This document shows positions 25,640 through 36,856 of a DNA stretch of 64,000 nt, piece by piece; position 1 is the stretch's first letter, and the number at the start of each line of letters is the position of its first letter. The DNA is taken from positions 1,759,501-1,823,500 of the forward strand of contig JAKJHU010000062.1 of NCBI GenBank assembly GCA_022316685.1. The letters run 5' to 3'. Both the position numbers and the translations under genes were made by a program. The notes under the pieces are model-generated. The model was not told the origin of the DNA. It did not search any database and saw only the letters and a program-made list of their open reading frames with translations. Source of the DNA: Progne subis subis. Taxonomy: Eukaryota > Chordata > Aves > Passeriformes > Hirundinidae.

Positions 25640-26459
25640 TCATTCCAGCAAATTAATAGGAAGAATGAACATCCGCAGTTTCTGAAAAATCTGGCTAATA
25701 ATCTCCCTGACTGGGCACTGTGAACTCCAGTGAATAATTCTGGAATCACTAATCAGATCCAAACAAGCTGCGCCAGAACCAGGAAGAGCTCCTGGATCTC
25801 CTGATCCAGCCTTACCTCTTAATCACAAGATCTTTTATCATTCTCTTCATCTCTGAGATTTAAACTGGACCATTTTATAAATTGATGGACAGCTGCTACC
25901 ACGTGGGCACAAACCTTCTCATCAAGGATAGTTTGATCACTGAAAAAACAGCTGCACAGTTTTGCAGTCATGGTTTAATTTACCTTTTGTGTTCTGGATA
26001 AGCTCGTGATAAACCCGTGATATCGCGATCATAACTCACCATAACAGGCACAACTTCCCGCGGTGCAGAAACAGAGGAGGACAAAACCTCTACTCAGGCA
26101 GTGCCAGAAACAGCTGCAGAGCCTGCCTGCCTCACACTTTGCTCATTTACCTGCAAACTCTGCTGCACACATCTCTCAAGCAGACTCCACGAGCACATGA
26201 TGCCGTGGGGTGGATGGACTCAGTTGCCAGGATTCAGCAGCCAAATGGAGATGGGTGTCAGATTTCCATTGCTCTATCATATTCACTCACCTATTTCTTA
26301 TCACCTTCTTCAGCCAGAGGAACTTCAAATTGAATTTGTTAATATGTATATATCTAGAAGGAACCCAGACACTGATTTTTCTTTTGGGTTTCAAGTATGC
26401 AAAGAGTGGGTCAAACTGCAACTTCATAGAAAATTCCAGTGAAAATAGACACACGTGCA
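25640..26459. other. Intergenic, no gene seen
   Basis: No supported gene. The palindrome-like GATATCGCGATC near 26020 stands out in otherwise CpG-poor DNA. Three overlapping open frames at 26101-26470 are unconvincing. Confidence 0.5.
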
Positions 26460-26597
26460 CAGATTGTTAACACTTGTCCAAAAAGTTTTTGTTGGTTTGC
26501 TTTGTTTTTAATTCATGGAAATAAAAATATACAGATGGTTGACACTTGCCCAAAAGGGTTGGTTTGCTTTGTTTTTAACTAACGAAAATAAAACATA
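26460..26597 (+). repeat. Diverged tandem duplication, two ~70-bp units
   Basis: Copy 1 (26460-26531) and copy 2 (26532-26597) share CAGATxGTTxACACTTGxCC, then TTGGTTTGCTTTGTTTTTAA and a GAAAATAAAA-like end. They differ by several substitutions and a deletion of about 5 bases in copy 2. Confidence 0.85.
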
Positions 26598-28260
26598 CTT
26601 ACTAAAGTAAGAATACTTTTATTTAGAAATGCCACTGCAGTCCCTTGCAGTAGAACTCCTTTCCAACACTTATAATCGAGAGTCCAACTTTCTTTTCAGG
26701 CAATACCTGCTGTAATGTCCAAGTTCCCTTCTTAGGTAGTGCATCTTAATTACAATTCCATATTATTAACACGTGATGGGAAAAGACCACGACCACGAGT
26801 CTTTGGAGTGACTGAAAACATGACATGGGCTACAGCTCCCTTGAAGGTCTATATATCCCCCAGAGTTAAATCCAGACTTGGGAAATGGAACCTGTGCAAA
26901 TGAGAGAGAGATAAAACTTAATTAAAGGTGCCTCTAGCGTTAAGGGCCTCACTCAAGACAATAATGTTTCCACTTCATAACTACAGGTTTTGCTTTACTT
27001 CAGCACCGGTTTATTAAATATTTTGCTTCTCAAGTTCTGAAATGGAAATAATCCAGTTTTTTGAAAGCAGAGGTAAAAACATTTCCATCACTGAGGAGCT
27101 GTAACCACAGACAGAAAGAAGTATGCTAGCTATGTAGCTCACATTTTAACTTGGTATATTTATGTGCTAATTGTACTACTCTTTCCTGGTTTTGGATGGT
27201 AATAGGTGCTTTGGAGACCTTTGTCACCTCTCCCAGTTGAAATTATCATAACATAACAAAAATAAAATCTAAGTCTGGTAGGGAAATAAAAAAATCCTAG
27301 TTGTTCAATCTTTCAAAATTACACCGAACCTCAGACTAGAAAAGATTACAATGAAGAAGAATAATTCTTCACTGGCAGAGAGATGAACTAGGTAAATGAA
27401 TCAGTCCTTTCTGTATCTAATTTCTATGATTGCAAGGCACGAACACTCTGACCAAGCAATTTATATTCATTTACAAGTATAATTCATAAATCTGTGGGTT
27501 CATACATCAGGATTTCGGATCCGCTTAAATAATGTGTGTAAATACATTTTCACTTTATTTGTTAATGTATTGCAAATGAGGATATAAATCTGATGTGAGC
27601 ACAAATGTACCTTATTTTATTCACTTAAAATGACAATCACTCCTGTACAAATGTCTAGCAGGGGACTACAGCACAGCACTTTGCTCTGTTCTTTAGCCCA
27701 GGCTCAAACCTGCAAACTAAATTTGAATCACTTACTTGTCTTCCGAGATATTTCCTCTTGACTGTTTTCTTACTTTAAGAAAAAGATGCATTCTGAGGAC
27801 CAGATCCTCAGCTGTAATCCAACTGGAGTATCCTTCAGCTTTGTTCATCATCTTCAATAAAGTTATGCTAGCTCTCAGCATTTGAGGATTCGTGGTGAAA
27901 TCTTTGTTCCAATTAAATCAATAAGAGATTTCCTATTGAATTCGAGGATTTAATCCTTGGCCTTTCTATGTATACACATCTTTTTAAGACTAAAGTGATA
28001 TACAACAGCTCTGTATAACATGCATGCAGCAGACCCTTTTATGGAAAGAGCAGAAAGCTCTTCAGACAGTGCACATCCTGTTTCCTCCTGAACAGTTCCT
28101 GAATGTTTATAAAACAAAATATAGGATGAGTTATGTCAAAGTTTCATATAAATTTTCACCACTTATAAATATTTTGGACATAAATTAACATTTAAAATTT
28201 CTTTTAGCCTATCAAGCCAGCCATAATGTAGCTTTATTATCAGCTAGCACATAGAAACCT
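26598..28260. other. Intergenic, no gene seen
   Basis: AT-rich, strongly CpG-depleted sequence. No repeats or exons recognised. Confidence 0.55.
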
Positions 28261-28314
28261 GTTTTGTTTTGTTTTGTTTTGTTTGTTTTGTTTTGTTTTG
28301 TTTTGTTTTGTTTT
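28261..28314. repeat. (GTTTT)n microsatellite
   Basis: About eleven GTTTT units with one GTTT interruption near 28281. Confidence 0.95.
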
Positions 28315-28790
28315 AAGAGTCCATCTTGCCTGTGATCATATTTTTGAACCAAGAGTTTCACATAAAACCAAAATGACAGTGGACATTTAACAGGAAAGGA
28401 CTGAAGCAATAAATGTCCAAAGAGCAGCTGGATCCTGTTTCAGCCTGCATGAGCTCCACCAAGTAATTGACAGTCTTATTGCCTTTCCATTTTACACAAA
28501 ACTACAGTAAAAGAGTGGTTTCTCCTGGAAGCTATTCCATGTGGAATGCAACTCATATTCTGGGCAGAGTGATACTTTATTTGAACAGTCGACAGTGGCT
28601 CCATGGGTGTACATTTTGAGAGAAATTTAGTTGTGGAAATTAAAGACAGAAAAAATTGCATGTAGGACCCAGTCCTACTCAGAACTGTAGCAGTTCTCCC
28701 TTCCATGGGAGTTGGAATAGGCCTTCTCGGGGGAAATCCTGGCTCCTTTCATCTTCTTTTAGCCAAAAAATCTTCAGGACTGTACTCACA

Positions 28791-29520
28791 GGGTGTAAGC
28801 GTGACACAGCTATGGAGATACTCAGAGAGTCCTGTATCGGGACTTGTTTATCAGGCACTGTTAACTTGAAGCTGCTTTTCAAAGCGCAAAATCCCTTGCT
28901 CAGCGCTTCGCAACATTTTATAAATTTCATACCGATTTTTGAGCCGCAACGTGCTCTTCACCCCTCCTCCTCTCTCATTCGTACTTGTAAGGGTGTAACG
29001 TAGCAAAAGCAAGGACTTGATCCTGCACACCACCAAAACACGTGGAAGCCTTGCCCGACATCAGCGGGTGTTTAAGGCCTATAAACATTCACACGCGCTA
29101 ACAACCTCCAAAGATTTAAACAACCTCCCCTCCCTCCCTAATTTCAACACCTGGCAGGATCAAAACGAGCTGGAGAGGAACAGGCCCCACAAATTTTCAC
29201 CTTCGCGCTCCCGCCTGTATCTCGTTACTCCCGCACGAAGCCAACCCCGCGCTCCAAAAGGAATGTAAATGACATAATTTAATTTGACTAAGAGATATAC
29301 AGATGGCACTGCATTTCCTCCGCAGCGTGGAGAGGTCAGGCAGCAATTGGCTATAACGCAAACGAAGCTAATACGGAGTTACAAGCTGCCAGATCTCGGC
29401 CCCTCTCGCTAACAGCCTATGCTATGTGAAGTAATTGAACATGCAGCAACTTAAGTAAGGGGCAACGTTGGAAAATGTCAGTGCTCCAGCTTGAAATACC
29501 GTCATGTTAACAGAAAATAT
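28791..29520. promoter_or_regulatory. CpG-dense non-coding element, candidate enhancer or promoter
   Basis: By eye count about 33 CpG dinucleotides fall in roughly 730 bases, while 28021-28200 has none. The GC content is only moderate, so CpG is close to or above expectation. The sequence is complex and repeat-free, with words such as CACGTGG (29040), CACACGCGC (29090), TTCGCGCTCCCGCC (29203), GCAGCAATTGGCTATAACGC (29340) and AAGTAATTGAAC (29429). A TATAAA-like word lies near 29081. No open frame is convincing. Persistent CpG suggests a germline-unmethylated regulatory element or the promoter of an unannotated transcript. Function and conservation are inferred. Confidence 0.5.
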
Positions 29521-32500
29521 TTTAGGAGGGGTTTTTTTTAATGATGGAAGGTTCAGAAGGAGAAAGTATTTTGGGTAAGCATGCCCGGATCAGCAGCTCA
29601 TCAACTACAGCAGTTTAGTCTTCTCTCCCTCAAGAAAACTGCAAAAATTAATCTTGAAATTAAAAACAAGCCACTTGTATTGTTCATTTCGATATGCAAA
29701 ATAAAAAGTTAATAATACTTTATTATTGCAGTGTCTCTAGTTTTTCTCTACTTTTCAGTTCCCACAATATAACCAGTAACACTATTACAAAACCATCTAG
29801 TTTCTAATATAAATTCCCTCTTTGAACCTGATTCTAAGGGAACTGAACTTTGTCATTTTTCAAAGCAAAAACCCTGTACAAATTGGTCTATGACTCATAC
29901 AAAAGTTTCTGACTAGTCTTTTTTGCTTCAGAAATGTGAAAAAAAAGGCTTTAAAGCTGCCTAATCCATGCAGGTAAGGGAAGCTCTACCTCAGGACAAG
30001 CTCTCAAGGAAAGGAAGCCCAAGGAGAAGGAAAGAAGAAGACTTAACACTGCAGACAACCACTAGGATATCCTTAGGGGAGGCTACAATATGCAGTAACA
30101 AACAAGTATATCCCCAAAAAAGAAATGCAGATTAAAACAGGGAAACTTCATCGTTTAGATCCAGTGCAATCACATCTTGATTACTGCTTGCTATCCTGTT
30201 TCCTTCCATGCCACACAGTGGGATCAGACAGGGCACCACGAGGAACTCCTGTCATTCCTGGAGTTATGAAACAGCTGACTCACAAGATTCTGTGGGGTTG
30301 AATAAATGCCAGGTAAAAACTCAAACATTTCCTGAAAAAGTTACATGGGTTCACGGTCACGTTTGCAACTTTGTAAAGAAAACACATACAATAACTGCAA
30401 AGATTTTTAGATAAATCATTCCTTAATGGTTACTCAAAACACTTTATAAAGTTATGTACAGTTTACTTGTGCAAAAGGAGTAATTTTCATGCTCCTTTAA
30501 AAGACAGAGGAGCCCTCCTGCAAGATTTCCCTAACCCATCATGGCTCAGATAGTTCTAATTTTGAGTAACAGTTGGAAATAAAAATATATTTTCCAAGTC
30601 ATCCAGGCAAGAAGTGTGGGCAGTGCTACACTCCCGAGGAGTGGGTGGCAGATGAAATTCATGAGCAGAACATATGCTGCTCTCTCAAAAATCAATGCAA
30701 GCCTCCTGCTTTCATGTGCCAGAGCAAAGTCCTTTAGGCACCTGGGCTACGAATCTTCACCCAGACAGTCACAAGTGGCCTCCAAGGACACAGCTGTGAC
30801 AAAGCTGCTCCTCAGTCAGCTCGGTGGGCAGCAAAAGTTACACACCTATTACAAATCTAAGCTTGGACAGAGTTTATCCTTGCCTGTCCCTAATTCCATT
30901 TCGTCCCCAAACTCTCAGTCGGTATGTACCAAGCAGCAAATTCCATTTTTAGTTCTCTTCTTTCCCTTTAATCTTGTTGGCCATTTAACACTTCAGTCCA
31001 CTGCCCCTTCTAAGGTTTCATTTTGCTACTGTGATTCCCCTGGTGCAGCAGTTTCATCTCAAAGCAGAAGCTACTCAAGCTAAATGCCAGCCTTCAATGT
31101 TTCAAATTTAGAAACTTTTTGAGGTGCTTGCTCTTAGACAGCATTAGCTGGCTGCACTGCTTGATTAGCAATGCTCTTTCTGAGTGGTATATTTACTCCC
31201 AGGAGCACTTTATCATTTATCATACTTATGTTCATTTCACTCTTATCCCAATCATGCCAGCTTTCATGTAAAATGTTAAAAAAGAAAAAGAAAGGAAAAA
31301 AAAAAAAAGAGAAAATTAAAAGTAAACAAGATTAAAACCTATTTAGTACACCTTTAATACCACCCTTAATGTTCACACACGCACACTTCAGAGATAAAGT
31401 GTTCTTTATGCTTGGCTTTTTAATTTTCTCCATCAGAGTTAACTGAATGTAAATACTAGGCAATGCTGTGAGAAAATATAAAGCAGTATAGAAATCAGCA
31501 TATCACTAGAGAGCCAGGAGGAACAATGGGAATCCAGGCCCACCATCTGGTCCAACACAAGGCTCCATTTCACAAGGTATCTCTTGGAGAAAGAATCCTG
31601 TTACTGCAGCACAATGTGATTTTGGATCACGGTCATTCTGACAGCCCTGGTGCAGGCACTGCCCGTGCTCAGCTGGGTCAGATCTCTGCAATGTAATCTA
31701 ACTCAGACAGACATCTTCTTTTAATCTTTTGTCTTGCAGGAACAATGGAAGCCATCTGTTTTCATAGGAAAGTGCCTTCCATGGGTGGTGTGGTCCTCAA
31801 GGCTGCAGCTGGAAGGGAGAGGAGCTAAATTTGTTCTGTGTTACAAGACGCAGGAAACACAAAGCTACTTAAGCATCACAGAAGACAACTGAGGAGAGGT
31901 ACCCCTTCATAAAAATGAGTATTTTAGAGGGTAGTTGGAAAAAAAAAAAAAAAAAAAGTAATAATATCAATTCCTCAGAAATTTCCTTAACAAAAATAAA
32001 ACAATTTCTTTAATACCTAAAGAGAGATCCTTTCCTTCTCCTGAGTTCTCACAAGAAATTTTGATTTTGAATCTTCCCATTGAGTAAATTCTCAGCTTTA
32101 CTTGTCATTTAAAACCTGAGCATTCCAGGCTTATTTTCTTGTTCTGCAGGCTGTCAGCTTGCTGCAATATCAAAATGGGGAAATAGCATTCATTTAGAGC
32201 TATCTAATTATGTAAGGCATCCAGTTATGTTTCAGATTTCTGACTTACTAGAAGTTGCCTCAACACAAACTGTCTGTCTCACTATCTGAAATAATATTGT
32301 GAATAAGTATTTATATAAATATAAGAAAAACGCTGCTTAGCAAATGAAAGAGATCTGTACAAAATACCTAAAATACTTATTTTAGGACTTTGAAATATAA
32401 AGGGGAAAAATAATCTAAGTTGGTTGGTAAAAATGTGTCATAGAAGGACAGCCTTGTGCGTAGACAAATAACCAGAACCCATAAAACAGGAGTTTTGTGG

Positions 32501-33212
32501 CTGTAATAATTCCAGAACTGTAGTGTTCTGGAAACCACTGCCAAAGCAGTGCTTCAGAGTGAACTTGACTAAAGCATTTACCCTTTTTTGGTTAATTCCA
32601 GCTGTTTCAAAAGCTGTTGAAGAATTTCACCAGAATAATATTTTAAAAAGCAGTTAGGGCAAGAGTCACAATGTTTACTTTTCAAAGGACTACTGTTATA
32701 CAAGAGGACTGCAAATAGGTTATTAGGCCTATTTCATGGGCCCCAAAATTATGTTCCATATCGTCAAAGGGCAGAAATTATCACAATTCCATGCAAAATC
32801 CGTCACAGTGTGCACACCAGTTTTACCCCTTCAAGTCAGTAGAAAATCAGAACTAGTATCTCTGCTAAGATATGATCTGCACTATGGAGGAAATTGTATT
32901 TTCATTCTAGTTCCTCATCCTCTTTGTCTTTCTTTTAGACTTTGTCATATCCTCTCCAATCAGCTGCTCCCCAAAGCTCTCTTGGCTAGTTTATTTTCCA
33001 TCTTTCTCCCAGCTCTGAGGTCTACCCCAGAGTACCCTGGAGCGAGTAAAACAGGAGGGAACAACACAAGGATCCCACTAGCAGTGGCAATTTCACCTTC
33101 AGAAGCCCCTTGTGTTTTCTTCAATTTGGAGGTTAAGGCTGAGACACAAACTCAAGGAAGCCAGAGGATGCTGGGTGAAGCAGGTGGTGCAGCCCTGGGG
33201 ATTAAGACACAT
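29521..33212. other. Intergenic, no gene seen
   Basis: Mostly AT-rich with A runs near 31299-31308 and 31940-31957. A 155-codon open frame (30616-31083, plus) is the longest clean frame in the window apart from satellite or repeat frames. It matches no family I know and lacks a gene-like context. The interval 33000-33212 could be further sequence of the adjacent LTR element. Confidence 0.5.
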
Positions 33213-33693
33213 GTCTTGGGAAGGCTGAGCTGGAACAGAGACTGGGCAGAGCTGGAGAATAAAATAGATATTTATTGAAAGGCCTTTAGGGTACACCTTG
33301 GACAGGACAAGAGCCTCGGCCAGGTCTGCACACAAGGTGGACCCAAAATGGTCACAAAATGGACAAAGGGTCACGAGGTCTCACACTTTGATCAGTTTTG
33401 GTCCATTTGCACATTGGGGTTTAATTGTCCAATTCCAGCCCCAGGCTGTGAGGTCCCATCCTTCTTGTTCCTCCCTCCAGCCACCCTTCTTTGTGCTTTT
33501 GGGCTGAAAGTTGTCCTTGGTGTGCAGCAGGAAAAGTGTTTGTTCTGTCTACCTGGATTTCCAGTGGGAATCATCCTCACAGCACCTTCCAAAGGCTCTC
33601 GCTGGGTTCCCAGCCTGCTACTGAGCAAAAAGCATCAAAATGTGGCTCTTAAGCCACACAGGGAAGTTACTTGGAAATAAAAGCACCTGTAAC
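33213..33693 (-). mobile_element. Endogenous retrovirus LTR, minus orientation, apparently solo
   Basis: Read on the minus strand it begins TGTTACAGGTGCTTTTATTT and ends TTCCCAAGACA, giving TG...CA ends and a length near 481. About 40 bases before the end lies CAATAAATATC followed by a CTCTGCCCAGTCTCTGTTCC segment. This has the poly(A) signal, R and U5 order that I associate with bird LTRs. No gag-pol-env frame follows. I could not find a matching target-site duplication, so the right-hand limits may be off by a few bases. The open frames at 33099-33680 are shadows within it. Confidence 0.6.
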
Positions 33694-36345
33694 AATTTAC
33701 ACCAGCTGAAAGTGTTGTTGTTTTTTTTATTTTTGAACAGGCTCCGACTTTCAAATTCAGATTTTGATATATATGTATTAATAATCTAATATCTCATATG
33801 CTCCTCTTTATTTAAATAATGATCAAGTGCTTTTATGTAAGGTTTTTCAAAGTTATTTTTATCTAGGCACAAGATTGTTTACCTATGTATAAACCAGACA
33901 CTCTGGGCATTATAATAGAAAATACTGCAACAGGATCACAAACTTCTACCTGGTTTGGAAAAAAAAATTAAGAAAACGGATATTTCCACTCTCAGAAATA
34001 TTTATCCTAATAATATTTAAATCACTGCAGGTACAAAAAGTTAGTCTTAAATTTAAAAAACTGATGTTTTCAAATGTTCCTTATAACAAGGAAAAAAACC
34101 CTCTGACCTCTGATTACTTAAACTTTTTCAATGCTGAGACATATAATATAGTTCAAGAACATACATGACCATGGCTGGGACAAAAAAAAAAGGAGATAAG
34201 GACAATGGGTGATACTAAAATGAATATTAAAGGTGAACCTACCATGCAAAATTCAGTGCATCTGGTCTTGATCTCTCCATATGCACAATTAGTGCTCTTG
34301 ATTATTTAGATCCATAATTTTGTTCTGTCTATTTTGATGTAAGCAAATAATCCTCATCTAGCTTCAGACTTGCAGCACATTATTAGAACACAACACAAGT
34401 GACCAAGGCTTAAAAGTTAACCGAGATCAATAGGAACCAAACATGGAAATACATCTGAAAATATGGCCTAGAGGGATGTACCCCACAAGTGCTTATTTCC
34501 AAATTCAATTTCCAAAATTAGTCCAACAGCTCAGCTGCCGTTGCAGCGGCTGGATTTCAACATTTTAAAATGCAGCTTTGACTGATCAGCCTCCTTAACA
34601 AAAGTAGTAGCAGAGGAGAGAACTAAACCTGAATGTCCAAAATGCTACAAAGAAAAGCCTGCACCTTACTTTCCTCCCAAATGGGTGGGAAAGTTGGCTT
34701 TTCCCTGGCCTGCCTCTGGTATTTACTAATGATTCGAACAAAAAAATTGTTGAAAGTACTTAAATTTGACAATGGTTCAAATTAAAATGATTGTTAGTTG
34801 CGGGACATTTCAGTTCTGGCTCTGAAGGGAAAGCAAAGAGGAGATGAAGTGTGGCAAGCTTACGGTTGCTGGCCAAAACAAATCTGGGTTCGCACACTGA
34901 TGGTCCAGGAATGAGGTCCTTGGACCATGGATGTTATTGAAACCTCTGGGGAAGATGCTGGAGAATTGATTTGAATGCCATAACTGAGGATATCTGCCCA
35001 ATGCCCTCAGCAGTTGAAAATAAAGTTAAAAGAAAGAGCAATCAGGAATCTTTAATGATAATATAAGGCAATGACTTGTATTCAGTTTTGGTTTTGTCAG
35101 AGGTTTGGGAGTAAAAGAATAGAACAGGACAAACTGTGCTAGCTGAACATAAAGAGAATCCTCCATTTAAACATTATCTTTCCCTTCCTCAGATGTAGTT
35201 CTTGCTCAAAATTATTTTCACAATAACTCTGGCAAATTTTGATCTCTGAATTAGTCACAATGAGTATGTTATGCTGCACTCAAAATAGATCTCAGGAGAG
35301 CTCAGAGACCAGACCTTTGCTGAAAATTTTCATGTCACCAACTTTACAATTTGCTGTTCAAAACTATTTTCTATTATATATCCAAGTCTTGTGATTTCCT
35401 TGAAATTCCTGGTCAACAAATGAACAGAATCACAGGAGTATTTATTGAATGGATGTGCAGATGGAGTGAAGTTTAAAAACACACCTGGTTAAAAAGTTAG
35501 ACAAGTAAGCTACCCAAAATTCACAGAATCACAATGCATTCATCAGTCTCTTCACTCTCCCTCCCCCCCTCAACACTTGGAAGGACTTTTAGGACCACTT
35601 TGAATGTAAGAGGGAGCAAAATGAATCAGATATAAAATACTGCTTTGCAGTCAGACCCAGCTGTGGGGAAATTACTGGCACAAGAACCAATTGTTGCATT
35701 TAAAGCAATGTTTCATCATTTTATGCTTGTTAATAGTGCACTTGGAGCTTTTTGCAGATTTTCTTTACTCTCTTTGTAAAGCCTTAGTTCTGCATTAAGC
35801 TCATATGGACATAATAGAGCCAGTAAGGATTCTGCAGGTTAAACTGTTCAGATGAGGTCATTTGCTCAAGATGTTTCAAATTTTGCAAGAACAAATGATC
35901 CTATGAGATGATTCCATTACAGAGGTCAAAAGGCTCGTGAAAAGGATGATAGGAAATACCTTTCTTTCTTTGTCCACAAAACACCACACAAAAAATTGTG
36001 CAATAATAGGAAGGAAGCCAAGGCAGGGAAGAAATCAGCAGAAGAACTTGTCTTCCCTTCCATTTCCATCCCCACCTCTTATGCTTACTTTGCAACGCTG
36101 CTGCAAATTATCAAGGGAAAGGTTTAATCTTCCTAAATTGATTTGGAATTCCTGTCATATTAAAAAAGTGCACAAGTCTGTAAGGGAGGGAATATGTGGA
36201 ACAGCACGGGTTGCAGCTCATGGGAAGGAGGTTCCAAGTGTAAACTGTGATTGTGAGAGGACACAAAGCTCATTTTGATTTTGTGCATGAGTTAAAAACT
36301 GAATACAATCAGCTCACAGGTCTAAGCATTACCTACAGAGGGAAA

Positions 36346-36349
<4 letters not shown>
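33694..36349. other. Intergenic, no gene seen
   Basis: AT-rich unique-looking sequence without a supported gene, RNA or transposable element. Confidence 0.55.

Positions 36350-36387
<38 letters not shown>
36350..36387. repeat. Poly(T) tract, 38 bases
   Basis: Pure T run on the plus strand. Confidence 0.95.
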
Positions 36388-36388
<1 letters not shown>

Positions 36389-36804
36389 GTCCAGGTTAAT
36401 AAATTAATCAATTTATGCATTATATATATGCACAGAATAGAGGTGGAAGGAATTCTATTTTCTCCTGAATGATCAAAGTGTTGGCCAATGTTATGGCTGG
36501 AGGCCAAACTAGACTGAAGATGGTTTGCTCCATTATACCTTCTGCTCTATTCTTACCTTGGAATGACAGCAATTTCTCTATGTATTTTTAACCGTATTCT
36601 TCTATTATGGAAATAAATGGTTATTTAAATGCCATCAGTTTCAAATCACTCCACTGGAAAATACAGCAGGGAAAAGTATCAAAGACAAAGAACTTTTAAA
36701 TAAATCTCATCTTCCCACCTGCCATATGAACCAATTTCTATGCCAGGTGGCAGATGTTCATGATGGTGCTTAAAGTAAGTTAAAATTAAATGGATCTCAA
36801 AATT

Positions 36805-36806
<2 letters not shown>

Positions 36807-36854
<48 letters not shown>
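36807..36854. repeat. Poly(T) tract, 48 bases
   Basis: Pure T run on the plus strand, about 420 bases after another 38-base T run. Followed by a short TTTTATTTTATTTTG patch near 36882. Confidence 0.95.

Positions 36855-36856
<2 letters not shown>

Noticed and set aside
30616..31083. 155-codon plus-strand open frame, among the longest without simple repeats
   Set aside because: No recognisable domain, homologue or splice context; Ser/Leu/Lys-rich composition as expected from translated non-coding DNA.
32736..33278. 180-codon plus-strand frame
   Set aside because: Its end overlaps the minus-strand LTR edge and the rest is unrecognised; no gene features.
35515..35545. TCACAGAATCACAATGC resembling a CR1 terminal repeat
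   Set aside because: Only one partial unit and no CR1 body on either side.
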